Shown here one piece after another: positions 54,110 through 62,157 of a DNA stretch of 64,000 nucleotides (the stretch's first letter is position 1; each line of letters opens with the position of its first letter). The translations under genes were made by a program, and so were the position numbers. The stretch is from Actinosynnema sp042752395. GTDB lineage: Bacteria; Actinomycetota; Actinomycetes; Mycobacteriales; Pseudonocardiaceae. Under the pieces are notes generated by a model that did no database searches, was not told the DNA's origin, and was given only the letters and a program-made list of their open reading frames with translations. Location of the stretch: positions 6,559 to 70,558 of the forward strand of contig NZ_JBHYXZ010000030.1 in assembly GCF_042752395.1 (NCBI RefSeq), read 5' to 3'.

Positions 54110-56541
54110 TCGATCCCCCAATAGGTCTCCGCGACCACTTCGAGCACCCGCCCACCGGGCGACTGGACGCCCGGCACCGGCACCGCGTCGGTGAACCGGA
54201 CGCCCGCCGGGAACCGGGACAGCAGCCGGGGCAGCGCGCGCAGGTGCAGGGCGTTGCCGAAGTCCACGTACTGCGACTTGGCCGGGAGCAGCCGTTGCGC
54301 CACGTCGGCGGACGGCGGCGCGGAGGCCGCGCCGACGAACACGTGCTCCGGCAGCCCGTGCCGGGCGCGCAACCGGACCACCTCCGCCGCGACCGGGTCC
54401 TCGGCCAGGTCCGGCGTGACGGCGAACTCCCACGCGCGGCGGGCCAGCACCACGTCGCGGTAGCGCAGCTCGCCGCTCACCACCGCCTCGCCGTCGCGCT
54501 CGCCCGACCGCAGCGCCCGCAGGTCCACCCCGCCGCAGGCGAGGTCGGAGTACAGCGGGACGTGCCGGTCGGGCAGCACCAGCGGCACCAGGAAACCCGG
54601 GTAGACCACGTCCAGCGGCTCGTCGCCGTGCAGCACCCTGACCTCGTCGGTGCGCGGGTCGTGCCGGACCCGGAGTTCGTCCACGGGCAGGTCGGCCCAG
54701 CGGGGGTCGTCGCCGATCTCGCGTGAGGCCAGGAGCGGGTGCAGGTTGGCGTTGAACCCGTGCACCGGCCGGAACTGCGCGAACCGGTCCCCGAGCGAGC
54801 GCCGCAGCCGGGCGGCCACCGCGTCCGCCGCGCCGGGGAACCGCCGCAGGAACCGGCTGGTGAACCGGCCGAACCCGGCGTAGACGTGGTTCACCACGAG
54901 CCGCCCGTCCCGCGTCGGTTGGACGAAGAACGCGTAGGAACCGGGACGGCGCAGCCAACCCGGCAGGTGTCGGGCGGCCTCGCGCACCACGTCGTCGGAC
55001 ACCGCGCCGTCCGCGCGCACCGCCGCGGCGAGCTTCGCCCGGGACTCCAGCAGGGCGACGATCCCGGGGTCCGTGGCCGTCTCCTCGTCCTGCCAGACGC
55101 CGGACAGGAACGCCGCGCACTCCGCCAACGACGCCGTGCCGCCGACGCCGACCGCGTCGACGAACCGGTTGCGCACCAGCCGCCGCGCCAAGACCTGCCG
55201 GTCGAACAGGACGAGCAGCGGGGTGAGGCGGGTGAGGGTGTCGGTGCCCGTGGCGGGCACCCGCACCGGGTGCGGCAGGACGACGTCCTCCAGCACCGGC
55301 GCGATGCCGGACAGGTCGACGCCGACGTGGTCGCCGAGGTCGCGCCACCCCCGGGCGAGTTCGGCGGTGGCGGCGGCGCGGGCGGGCGGGTCGGCGGTGG
55401 CGAAGGCGGCCGTCGTCCCGATCAGCCGTTCCAGGCGGTCGGCGGGCTCGTGCGCGCCGATCCCGCGCAGCCACGCGACGGTCGCCGCGGGCGCGTCCGG
55501 GTCCTGCGGGTGCACCGGATCGACCGGCACCAGCAGACCGAGGTCGAGCACGCGGTCGACGTAGGCGCGGGCGGCGGAGTCCGGGTCCGGCGTGGTGAGC
55601 CTGGCCGCCAGCGCTTCGACCAGCGCGGCGGGCGTGACGCCGTCCGGGCCGGCCTCGCGGACGTGCGCGACCACGAACCGCAGCGGACCGGTGGCCGCGA
55701 CGTCCACTTCCTCCTCGCGGGTGAGGTCGATCCGTGACGGAGGGGCGTCGGGCCTGGGGACGACCGGGATGTCGCGGGAGAACCGCAGCCGGCCGTCGTG
55801 GTCGCGCAGGCCGGGCGCGAGCCGGTGCGGCCGGTCGCGGAACGCGCCCACCAACCGCGCCAGCAACAGCCGGTTCACCTCCGTGTGCGCCACCGGTTCC
55901 GCTTCGGGCCACGGCTCGTCACCCCACGAACCCCAACCCACATGCGTGTACCACGACAACGGACTCGTCTTCGACGTGGCCCGCAACGCGTACCGCAGCA
56001 CCGTCGCCTCCACCTTGCGCGCCCGACGATCCGGCACACCACCCGCCACCGCCGTCCGCCCCAGCCCGTGCAACAGATCGACACCGGTCACCACCCCGGC
56101 CAACCGCACCGACTCCTCGCCGCACAACCGCGCCAACACCACGCGCTCGGCCGCCAACGCGCCCGGCCACGCCACCGCCACCGCCCCGATCGCCACGTCC
56201 AGCGCCGCACGTTCGGCCAACCACCGCGCCAGCAGCGGCACCCGCACCGGCAGGTCACCCAACCCCGCCACCAACGCCGGACGCGGCGAACGACCGTTGT
56301 GCACATCCCGCCGCAACGGCAACACCACCCGACGGTGGAACTCCGCCGAATGACCACCCGCACTGTCGTGCAACGCCTCCGCCACCCGCCCCGCCAACCC
56401 CAGAACACGCGACTCCGCGGCGACCGCGGCCGCCATCGCCGCCCGAAAAGCCGCCGCACCCGCCGGCGACTCGGGATACGGCAGCGCCGCCACCCGCACC
56501 AACGCATAGGGTGCCAACTCGGTGGCGAGGACTTCGGCCAT
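54106..56541 (-). CDS. LanB-like dehydratase, tRNA-Glu-dependent glutamylation subunit
   Basis: 811 residues from ATG 56541, preceded by GGGAGGGAG, which decides against the earlier in-frame Met at 56613. It matches the N-terminal, glutamylating part of split LanB enzymes (LazB/TbtB type): YALVRVAALPYPES start, conserved SPLSWYTHVGWGSWG (equivalent to the SPxSxFT block), ESRAKLAAAVRAD, VNHVYAGFGRFTSRFLRRF, LAFG-like FGNALHLRALPRLL, and a C terminus in YWGIE. Such enzymes load glutamate from glutamyl-tRNA onto Ser/Thr; elimination needs a second protein, here the N-terminal domain of the 48023 gene. It lies 88 bp after the precursor gene, the first enzyme gene of the operon. Confidence 0.93.
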   Translation of the reverse strand: MAEVLATELAPYALVRVAALPYPESPAGAAAFRAAMAAAVAAESRVLGLAGRVAEALHDSAGGHSAEFHRRVVLPLRRDVHNGRSPRPALVAGLGDLPVRVPLLARWLAERAALDVAIGAVAVAWPGALAAERVVLARLCGEESVRLAGVVTGVDLLHGLGRTAVAGGVPDRRARKVEATVLRYALRATSKTSPLSWYTHVGWGSWGDEPWPEAEPVAHTEVNRLLLARLVGAFRDRPHRLAPGLRDHDGRLRFSRDIPVVPRPDAPPSRIDLTREEEVDVAATGPLRFVVAHVREAGPDGVTPAALVEALAARLTTPDPDSAARAYVDRVLDLGLLVPVDPVHPQDPDAPAATVAWLRGIGAHEPADRLERLIGTTAAFATADPPARAAATAELARGWRDLGDHVGVDLSGIAPVLEDVVLPHPVRVPATGTDTLTRLTPLLVLFDRQVLARRLVRNRFVDAVGVGGTASLAECAAFLSGVWQDEETATDPGIVALLESRAKLAAAVRADGAVSDDVVREAARHLPGWLRRPGSYAFFVQPTRDGRLVVNHVYAGFGRFTSRFLRRFPGAADAVAARLRRSLGDRFAQFRPVHGFNANLHPLLASREIGDDPRWADLPVDELRVRHDPRTDEVRVLHGDEPLDVVYPGFLVPLVLPDRHVPLYSDLACGGVDLRALRSGERDGEAVVSGELRYRDVVLARRAWEFAVTPDLAEDPVAAEVVRLRARHGLPEHVFVGAASAPPSADVAQRLLPAKSQYVDFGNALHLRALPRLLSRFPAGVRFTDAVPVPGVQSPGGRVLEVVAETYWGIE

Positions 56542-56629
56542 TCGCGCTCCCTCCCGCAGCCGGATCGGGGACGCCGCGAGCGACGCCCCCGATCCGTGAC
56601 ACCGCCGCGTCACCGCGACCGAAGTGGAA

Positions 56630-56767
56630 TCAGACCTGCGACGGGTCCACGCTGCAGCAAGAGCAGGACGCGGGTCCGGGGCCGCCGTCCACGAACGCCG
56701 CGTTGCCGATCGTGGTCACGGCCAGTTCGTCCAGGACCAGGTCCTCGACGTCGAAAGTCAGATCCAT
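56630..56767 (-). CDS. Thiopeptide-like RiPP precursor peptide
   Basis: 45 residues from ATG 56767 with GAGAGGTGAC upstream; a longer in-frame start exists but has no ribosome site and a non-leader-like sequence. The leader is acidic (MDLTFDVEDLVLDELAVTTI, then GNAAFVDGGPGPA) and its DLVLDELAVT matches the DLDLSELTVT stretch of the lactazole leader. The core is SCSCCSVDPSQV: three Cys for thiazoles and four Ser for dehydroalanine (positions 34, 36, 39 and 43 of the peptide). Family annotation would be thiazolylpeptide-type bacteriocin precursor. The residue before the last Ser is Pro, not Cys, which is unusual for pyridine formation. Cleavage probably falls before Ser34. Confidence 0.9.
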   Translation of the reverse strand: MDLTFDVEDLVLDELAVTTIGNAAFVDGGPGPASCSCCSVDPSQV

Positions 56768-56808
56768 GTCACCTCTCCATCCAGTCCGCCGTCGGGTGGG
56801 CAGGCGGG

Positions 56809-56838
56809 ACACTAAGCGGATTGATCTGGGTCCGACAA
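56809..56838 (-). promoter_or_regulatory. Candidate promoter of the RiPP operon
   Basis: Read on the minus strand: -35 TTGTCG (56833-56838), 18-bp spacer, -10 TAGTGT (56809-56814), giving a start near 56802 and a leader of about 35 nt before the precursor ATG. A small inverted repeat GTCCG/CGGAC (56830-56846) overlaps the -35. No regulator gene is clearly dedicated to the cluster. Confidence 0.4.
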
Positions 56839-56884
56839 GACCGGACAACCCTATTCCAAATGGTGCCAGAAATGCACCCGACAA

Positions 56885-57156
56885 CGCCTTTCGGGCGAAT
56901 AAGCGGCCTTATTGACCCATCGGTGTGCACTACCTTGACAGCGCGTCTTCACCGTGCCACCACGGCGTTTTTTACGGAGAACGGGTCAAGGACGTTGGTT
57001 CCGGTGGGCAATCGATTCGATTCCCCGATGGGAGGCATCGGGACACCAGACCTCCCGCTTACCGCGCGGTGGTCCACCCGTTCCCGGATCGGGGTAGGCT
57101 GCACGTCTCACGTTCGCGTGAATTCCGGCCACGGTGCGGATTCCCGAACAGGGCCG
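56885..57156. other. Intergenic region between RiPP operon and sigma-factor locus
   Basis: About 270 bp with no credible gene. Relatively AT-rich at 56840-57010, consistent with promoters. Reading frames across it lack codon bias and ribosome sites. Confidence 0.35.
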
Positions 57157-57240
57157 TCAGCCCTGGACGCCCGCCACCTGCCGGGTGGAGGCGTTGAGGC
57201 GGTTCCACACGTTCACCGTGGCGATGGCGACCAGCCGAGA
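57157..57240 (-). pseudogene. 3-prime remnant of a carboxymuconolactone decarboxylase/AhpD-family gene
   Basis: The last 28 codons read SSRLVAIATVNVWNRLNAST, then RQVAGVQG and a stop. The motif AIATxNxWNRxxxxTRQ is the C terminus of AhpD-like carboxymuconolactone decarboxylase proteins. Upstream of it (57241 onward) no frame continues the family, and stops occur. The intact gene would normally sit beside an ECF41-type sigma factor, as found 145 bp away. Probably a deletion relic. Confidence 0.6.
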
Positions 57241-57384
57241 GCTGCCGCTGGTCGTGGTGCGCCGTGCCCGGCAGGGTCACGGCGGGGTGGTCCACCCGTG
57301 CTCGCACGTTCGTCGTCGCTCCGGTCACATCGTGCTCGCTTGCTCCGTCAACCCCCTGACGGATCCCGCGCGGAGGATGTGACA

Positions 57385-58308
57385 GTGACCGACAGCGACT
57401 ACCTCGCCGCCCGCTTCGAGGCCGACCGCGCCCACCTCAGGGCGGTCGCCTACCGGGTGCTCGGCTCGATGACCGAGGCCGACGACGCGGTGCAGGAGGC
57501 GTGGCTGCGGCTGCTGCGCGCCGACACCGGCGACGTCGGCAACCTGACCGGGTGGCTGACCACCGTGGTCGGCCGGGTGTGCCTGGACATGCTGCGCTCC
57601 CGCGCGTCCCGCCGCGAGGACCCGCTGGACGTGCGCGTGCCCGACCCGGTCGTGGACCCGGCCGAGGGCGGCGACCCGGAGCACGAGGCGGTGCTGGCCG
57701 AGTCCGTCGGCCTGGCCCTGCTGGTGGTGCTGGAGTCGCTGAACCCGGCCGAGCGGCTGGCGTTCGTGCTGCACGACCTGTTCGCGGTGCCGTTCGACGA
57801 CATCGCCACGATCATCGGCCGCAGCCCGGCGGCCACCCGCCAACTGGCCGGCCGCGCCCGCCGGCGGGTCCGGAGCGGCGCACCGGCACCGGACGACCTG
57901 CCGCGCCGGCGGGAGGTCGTGGAGGCTTTCACGGCCGCCGCCCGGGCCGGGGACTTCGCGGCGCTGCTCGCGGTGCTCGACCCGGACGTGGTGCTGCGCG
58001 TGGACGGCGGCGCGGGGAACGCGGACGCCGCGGCCGTGGTGCGCGGCGCGGCGAACGTCGCCCGCCGTGCGCTGATGTTCCGCCGTCCCGAGGGGGTCAG
58101 CCGGCTGGTCCTGGTCAACGGCGGCATGGGCATCCTGACCGCGCCCGGGGGCACGCCCGTGTCGATCATGGGCTTCACGGTCAGCGGCGGCCGGGTCGTG
58201 GCGATCGACGTGCTGGCCGACCCGGCACGCCTGGCCGCCCTGGACCTGTCCGCGCTGGACCTGTCCGCGCTCGACCTGCCCGCAGAGGACCTGCCCGCAG
58301 GCGGCTGA
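57385..58308 (+). CDS. ECF41-like RNA polymerase sigma factor with SnoaL-like extension
   Basis: 307 residues. GTG 57385 is preferred, as GGAGG at 57372-57376 is 8 bases upstream; GTG 57379 is too close. Sigma region 2 (FEADRAHLRAVAYRVLGSMTEADDAVQEAWLRL...GWLTTVVGRVCLDMLRSR) and region 4 (LNPAERLAFVLHDLFAVPFDDIATIIGRSPAATRQLAGRARRRV) are followed by a C-terminal SnoaL/NTF2-like domain (FTAAARAGDFAALLAVLDPDVVLRVDGG...ADPARL). The DGG and xDPARL motifs correspond to those of ECF41 factors, whose extension acts as an internal regulator in place of an anti-sigma factor. Such genes usually neighbour a carboxymuconolactone decarboxylase or oxidoreductase; only a remnant is left here. The end has small repeats (ALDLSALDLSALDLPAEDLP). 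Confidence 0.93.
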   Translation: MTDSDYLAARFEADRAHLRAVAYRVLGSMTEADDAVQEAWLRLLRADTGDVGNLTGWLTTVVGRVCLDMLRSRASRREDPLDVRVPDPVVDPAEGGDPEHEAVLAESVGLALLVVLESLNPAERLAFVLHDLFAVPFDDIATIIGRSPAATRQLAGRARRRVRSGAPAPDDLPRRREVVEAFTAAARAGDFAALLAVLDPDVVLRVDGGAGNADAAAVVRGAANVARRALMFRRPEGVSRLVLVNGGMGILTAPGGTPVSIMGFTVSGGRVVAIDVLADPARLAALDLSALDLSALDLPAEDLPAGG

Positions 58309-58414
58309 CCGGGCACGACCGCACCGGGCCGAACCGGTCCCGCTCCCCGCCCGGAGGCACCGCCGGAGAGGACTACGCTGGGTGTCCGGACCACTGATGA
58401 GGATCCAGCACACC

Positions 58415-59065
58415 ATGGCGCACCGACCCAGCCCTTCCCGGCCCGTTCGCGCGGTCCTGGTCGAGGACCACCACCTGGTCGCCGAGGCGATCAGGCTGGC
58501 GTGGGCGGATTCGGCGGCGGTCGAGGTCGTGGCCTCCGTCGGGTCGCTCGCCGCCGCGTTGGCCGAGGTCCGGGCGCACCGGCCCGAGGTGGTGCTGCTG
58601 GACCGCCGCCTGCCCGACGGGGACGGCCTGGACTCGATCGCCGCGTTCGAGGCGCTCGGCGCCCGCGTGCTGGTCCTGACCGGCGAGGCGAGCGTGTCCG
58701 TCGCGGCCCGTGCGGCCGAGTCGGGCGCGGCCGGGCTGGTGCTCAAGTCGGCCCGCCTGGAGGACCTGACCGACGCCGTGCTGCGGGTGGCGGCGGGCGA
58801 GGTCGTGTTCGACGGGGCGCTGCTCGGCGGCGTGCTGGACAAGCTCACCGGCCGGGGCCGCAACGGCGGTGTGTCGCTCACCGTCCGCGAACGCCAGGCC
58901 CTGCTGCTCATGGCCGAGGGCGCGAGCACGGAGGAGATCGGCGAGCGCATGGGTGTCGCCCGCAACACCGTGCGCAACCACGTGCAGCGGGTGCTGGAGA
59001 AGCTCGGGGCCCGGTCGAAGCTGGAGGCGGTGGCCATCGCCCGCCGCGACGGCCTCCTCGACTAG
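58415..59065 (+). CDS. NarL/FixJ-family response regulator
   Basis: 216 residues from ATG 58415 (start uncertain; ATG 58397 and GTG 58382 are in frame). Receiver domain with acidic pair VEDHH, phosphoacceptor in VVLLDRRLPDGDG and Lys in LVLKSA. The LuxR-type helix-turn-helix is LTVRERQALLLMAEGASTEEIGERMGVARNTVRNHVQRVLEKLGARSKLEAVAIA. No histidine kinase is adjacent; the double-PAS kinase 700 bp downstream could be its partner, since the regulator that overlaps that kinase has no output domain (inference). Confidence 0.9.
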   Translation: MAHRPSPSRPVRAVLVEDHHLVAEAIRLAWADSAAVEVVASVGSLAAALAEVRAHRPEVVLLDRRLPDGDGLDSIAAFEALGARVLVLTGEASVSVAARAAESGAAGLVLKSARLEDLTDAVLRVAAGEVVFDGALLGGVLDKLTGRGRNGGVSLTVRERQALLLMAEGASTEEIGERMGVARNTVRNHVQRVLEKLGARSKLEAVAIARRDGLLD

Positions 59066-59275
59066 GAGGCGGGTCCGCGGGGCGCGAACCCGGACCGGGC
59101 CATCGGCACCGGACCGTCCCGTGCCACGCGCCCAACGCCGCCCGCACCGCAAGCCGCCCGAGCCCCGCACGACCTGCGGGCACGCCGCACCCGGTTCGGC
59201 AGCCACCTCCTAGTGCACCTGCACCAGACGCGACGGTGACGGTGCGTCTGGGCGCGAACCGCCCGATGACCCACA

Positions 59276-59686
59276 GTGTCACTCGTGAACCTATCGGTGT
59301 CGGGCCCCCTCGTGGAGTTCAGCGCGCCGATCGACCGGGGCGCGGCCGGTCTGGCCCGCGACTTCGCCCGCAAGACCCTCGCCGACCTCGGCTACCGGGG
59401 CGACCACGGCGACGCCGTCCTGGTCGTCTCCGAACTGGTCTCCAACGCCCTGCGGCACACCGCCACCATCCCGGTCATCCGGCTGGGCGGCGACGCGCGC
59501 CGGCTGCGCATCGAGGTCCGGGACGGCAGTCCCGTGATGCCGCGGCCGCAGCGGTCGGCCACCGTCGGCGGGTGGGGGTTGCAGCTCGTCCAGCGGTTGA
59601 CCGCGGCCTGGGGCGCACGGCCGGAGCACGACGGCAAGGTCGTCTGGTGCGAGATGGTCGCCGACGCCGCGCCGGGCACCGCCTGA
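59276..59686 (+). CDS. Anti-sigma-type serine kinase / HATPase_c_2 protein
   Basis: 136 residues, GTG 59276. The GHKL ATPase fold is seen in ARDFARKTLADLG, VLVVSELVSNALRHT (N box), LRIEVRDGSPVMP and GGWGLQLVQRLTAAWG. Such RsbW/SpoIIAB-like single-domain proteins are numerous in actinomycetes, phosphorylating STAS anti-anti-sigma partners and binding sigma factors. A STAS gene lies at 61663 in the same cassette, so a partner-switch pair is plausible but untested. Confidence 0.88.
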   Translation: MSLVNLSVSGPLVEFSAPIDRGAAGLARDFARKTLADLGYRGDHGDAVLVVSELVSNALRHTATIPVIRLGGDARRLRIEVRDGSPVMPRPQRSATVGGWGLQLVQRLTAAWGARPEHDGKVVWCEMVADAAPGTA

Positions 59687-59739
59687 CGCCGGAGCGCCCG
59701 TTCGTGGCACCCCTTCAGCCCGTGGTGCACAGTGGCCCC

Positions 59740-61212
59740 ATGGCCGCCGACCACCCCGCCGACCGCGACGTCGCACCACCGGCGGCGGACGCGTACCGCC
59801 TGCTCGTGGACAGCGTGGTCGACTACGCGATCTTCATGCTGGACCCGACGGGCCGGATCGTGAGCTGGAACCCCGGCGCGGAGCGGATCAAGGGCTGGTC
59901 GGCCGACGAGATCGTGGGCGAGCACTTCTCCCGGTTCTACCCGCCCGAGGACCTCGCGGCCCGCAAGCCCTGGTACGAGCTGGAGGTCGCCGCGGAGGTC
60001 GGCCGGTTCGAGGACGAGGGCTGGCGGCTGCGCAAGGACGGCACCCGCTTCTGGGCCAACGTCGTCATCACCGCCCTGTTCGACGAGGACGGCGGCCTGC
60101 GCGGTTTCGCCAAGGTCACCCGCGACATGACCGACCGGATGCTGGCCGAGGAGAAAGTGCGGGCCGGCGAGGAGCGGTTCCGGCTGCTGGTCCAGGGAGT
60201 GCTGGACTACGCCATCTTCATGCTGGACCCGAACGGCCGGGTGGTGAGCTGGAACGCGGGCGCGGAGCGGATCAAGGGTTACACCACCGAGGAGATCCTG
60301 GGCGAGCACTTCTCCGTGTTCTACCCGCCCGAGGACCTGGTGACGCGCAAGCCGTGGCGCGAGCTGGACGTGGCCGTGGACGTGGGCCGGTTCGAGGACG
60401 AGGGCTGGCGGCTGCGCAAGGACGGCACGCGCTTCTGGGCCAACGTCGTCATCACCGCCCTGTTCGACCAGGACGGCGGCCTGCGCGGCTTCGCCAAGGT
60501 CACCCGCGACATGACCGAGCAGCGGCGCGTCGAGCAGACCCTGAGCGAGCAGCGCAGGCTCGTCGGCCACCTCGTGGAGGCCCAGGAGCTGGAACGGCGG
60601 CGCATCGCCTGGGACGTGCACGACGACTCGATCCAATCCATGGTGGCCGTCGGCATGCGGCTGCAACTGCTCGCCAACCGCCTGCCGGAGGAGGAGGCCG
60701 CGGTCGTGCGCCGGCTGGACGAGGCGGTGCGGGCGTCCATCGCACGGCTGCGCAACCTCGTGGTCCGGCTGCGGCCGCCGGAACTGGACCGGCACAGCCT
60801 GGTGGAGGCGCTGGACCACTACCTGGCCGACCTCGCGGCCTCCGCGGGCATCACCTACCGGCTGCGGCACTCGCTGGACCGGGAGCCGCCCGCCGAGGCC
60901 GCGATCACGATCTTCCGCATCTGCCAGGAAGCGCTCACCAACATCCGCAAGCACGCCCGCGCCTCCACCGTGGACGTGTCGTTGACCTCGGTGGACGGCG
61001 GCACGCTGGTGGAGGTCACGGACGACGGCGTGGGCGTGGGCGGCGGAGTGGGCGGCGACGCCGGGGCCGGCCCGCCGTCGGACCACTTCGGCCTGGTCGA
61101 GATGCGCGAGCGGGCCGAGACCGCCGGCGGCTGGTGGTCGGTGGGCGAGGACCCGCGCGGAGGGGCGGTGGTGCGGTTCTGGATCCCGACGGCGAACGGT
61201 GGCGAGGAGTGA
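59740..61212 (+). CDS. Double-PAS sensor histidine kinase (HisKA_3 type)
   Basis: 490 residues, ATG 59740; no membrane segment, so it is a cytosolic sensor. Two PAS domains (about 20-130 and 150-265) are almost identical: DYAIFMLDPxGRxVSWN, GAERIKG, FYPPEDL, GRFEDEGWRLRKDGTRFWAN, FAKVTRDMT, indicating a recent internal duplication. The HisKA_3 dimerisation helix with its phosphorylated His is ELERRRIAWDVHDDSIQSM (near 290). The HATPase domain has EALTNIRKHARAS, DDGVGVGGGVGG (glycine-rich, extended) and FGLVEMRERAETAGG. The PAS type resembles those that bind flavin or heme, but no ligand residue is certain. Its stop overlaps the next regulator (GTGA). Confidence 0.93.
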   Translation: MAADHPADRDVAPPAADAYRLLVDSVVDYAIFMLDPTGRIVSWNPGAERIKGWSADEIVGEHFSRFYPPEDLAARKPWYELEVAAEVGRFEDEGWRLRKDGTRFWANVVITALFDEDGGLRGFAKVTRDMTDRMLAEEKVRAGEERFRLLVQGVLDYAIFMLDPNGRVVSWNAGAERIKGYTTEEILGEHFSVFYPPEDLVTRKPWRELDVAVDVGRFEDEGWRLRKDGTRFWANVVITALFDQDGGLRGFAKVTRDMTEQRRVEQTLSEQRRLVGHLVEAQELERRRIAWDVHDDSIQSMVAVGMRLQLLANRLPEEEAAVVRRLDEAVRASIARLRNLVVRLRPPELDRHSLVEALDHYLADLAASAGITYRLRHSLDREPPAEAAITIFRICQEALTNIRKHARASTVDVSLTSVDGGTLVEVTDDGVGVGGGVGGDAGAGPPSDHFGLVEMRERAETAGGWWSVGEDPRGGAVVRFWIPTANGGEE

Positions 61213-61580
61213 CCGAGCTGAGCGTGGTGATCTCCGACGACGACCCGTTGATCCGCGACGCGCTGCGCGACCTGCTCGACGCCGAACCCGACCTGCGGGT
61301 CGTCGCCGTCGCCCGGGACGCGGACGAGGCGATCGCGCTGGTCGAGCGCCACGCGCCGGCCGTCGTCGTGCTCGACGTCCGCATGCCCGGCGGCGGTGGT
61401 GGCCGTGCCGCCCGCGAGATCAAGCTCCGGTCGCCGGGCACCGGCATCCTCCTGCTGTCCGCCCACGCCGACCCGGCGGCGCTCGACGGCGCCGTGTTGA
61501 CCGGGGTCGGCGAGCACCTGGTCAAGGGCGTGCCGAACAGCGAGATCGTGGAGGCCGTCCGGCGGCTGGGACGCCGCTGA
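61209..61580 (+). CDS. Receiver-only response regulator
   Basis: 123 residues, GTG 61209 overlapping the kinase stop. Complete receiver: acidic pair SDDDP, phosphoacceptor VVVLDVRMPG, Lys in HLVKGVPNSEIV. There is no DNA-binding or other output domain; the gene ends after the last helix (EAVRRLGRR). Unlike typical NarL partners of HisKA_3 kinases, it must act through protein contacts, as a phosphate sink, or via another protein such as the 58415 regulator or the STAS protein. Confidence 0.9.
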   Translation: MTELSVVISDDDPLIRDALRDLLDAEPDLRVVAVARDADEAIALVERHAPAVVVLDVRMPGGGGGRAAREIKLRSPGTGILLLSAHADPAALDGAVLTGVGEHLVKGVPNSEIVEAVRRLGRR

Positions 61581-61662
61581 CCGGCAGGGGTGCGACTGCG
61601 CGTCACGGCCCGTAACGTCGGGCTGGAACTGTCGTGACAACACAGTGCACCGGGGAGTCGTC

Positions 61663-62079
61663 GTGACCCAGCCGACGGGGCAGCCTTCACCGATCCTCGA
61701 CGTGCGCGTCACCCGGAACGGTGAAGTCGCCGTCGTCTCCGTGTCGGGCGAGCTGGACCTGGACACGGTGCCCGAGGTCCGTGCCGCCCTCGGGTCGGCG
61801 CTGTCCGGCCCCGCGTCGTCCGCCCTCGTCGTGGACCTGACCGACGTGGTGTTCTTCAGCTCGGCCGGCCTGTCGCTGCTGCTGGAGTTCCGCCGCCGGG
61901 TCGACGCGTTCGCGGTCGTGGCGACCCGTCGCGCCGTGCTCCGGCCGATCCAGGTGACGTCCGTCGCCCCGCTGCTGAACGTGGTCCCCTCGCTCGACGA
62001 CGCGCTGGCGTCCGTGCGGCCTCGGGCCGACCGGGCGGTGGCCGCGGCCGCGCCCGAACCGCCTCACCCGCCCGCGTGA
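61663..62079 (+). CDS. STAS-domain anti-sigma factor antagonist
   Basis: 138 residues; GTG 61663 has GGGGAG at the right distance, while the earlier GTG 61645 has none. STAS features: VAVVSVSGELDLDTVPEVRAAL, ALVVDLTDVVFFSSAGLSLLLEF with the serine (FSSAG) phosphorylated in such proteins, and a typical C-terminal helix SLDDALASVR. Likely partner of an RsbW-type ATPase such as the 59276 protein. Confidence 0.9.
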   Translation: MTQPTGQPSPILDVRVTRNGEVAVVSVSGELDLDTVPEVRAALGSALSGPASSALVVDLTDVVFFSSAGLSLLLEFRRRVDAFAVVATRRAVLRPIQVTSVAPLLNVVPSLDDALASVRPRADRAVAAAAPEPPHPPA

Positions 62080-62157
62080 ACGGACCAACCTGAGCCGAAC
62101 GCCGGACCCCGCACCCGGCCGAACGGTTTGCTGGTTCCCCTAACACGAGGGGGAACC

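Noticed and set aside
56925..57197. Small plus-strand open frame upstream of the sigma gene
   Set aside because: No ribosome site, Arg/Pro-rich, and it overlaps promoter-like sequence and the CMD remnant on the other strand.
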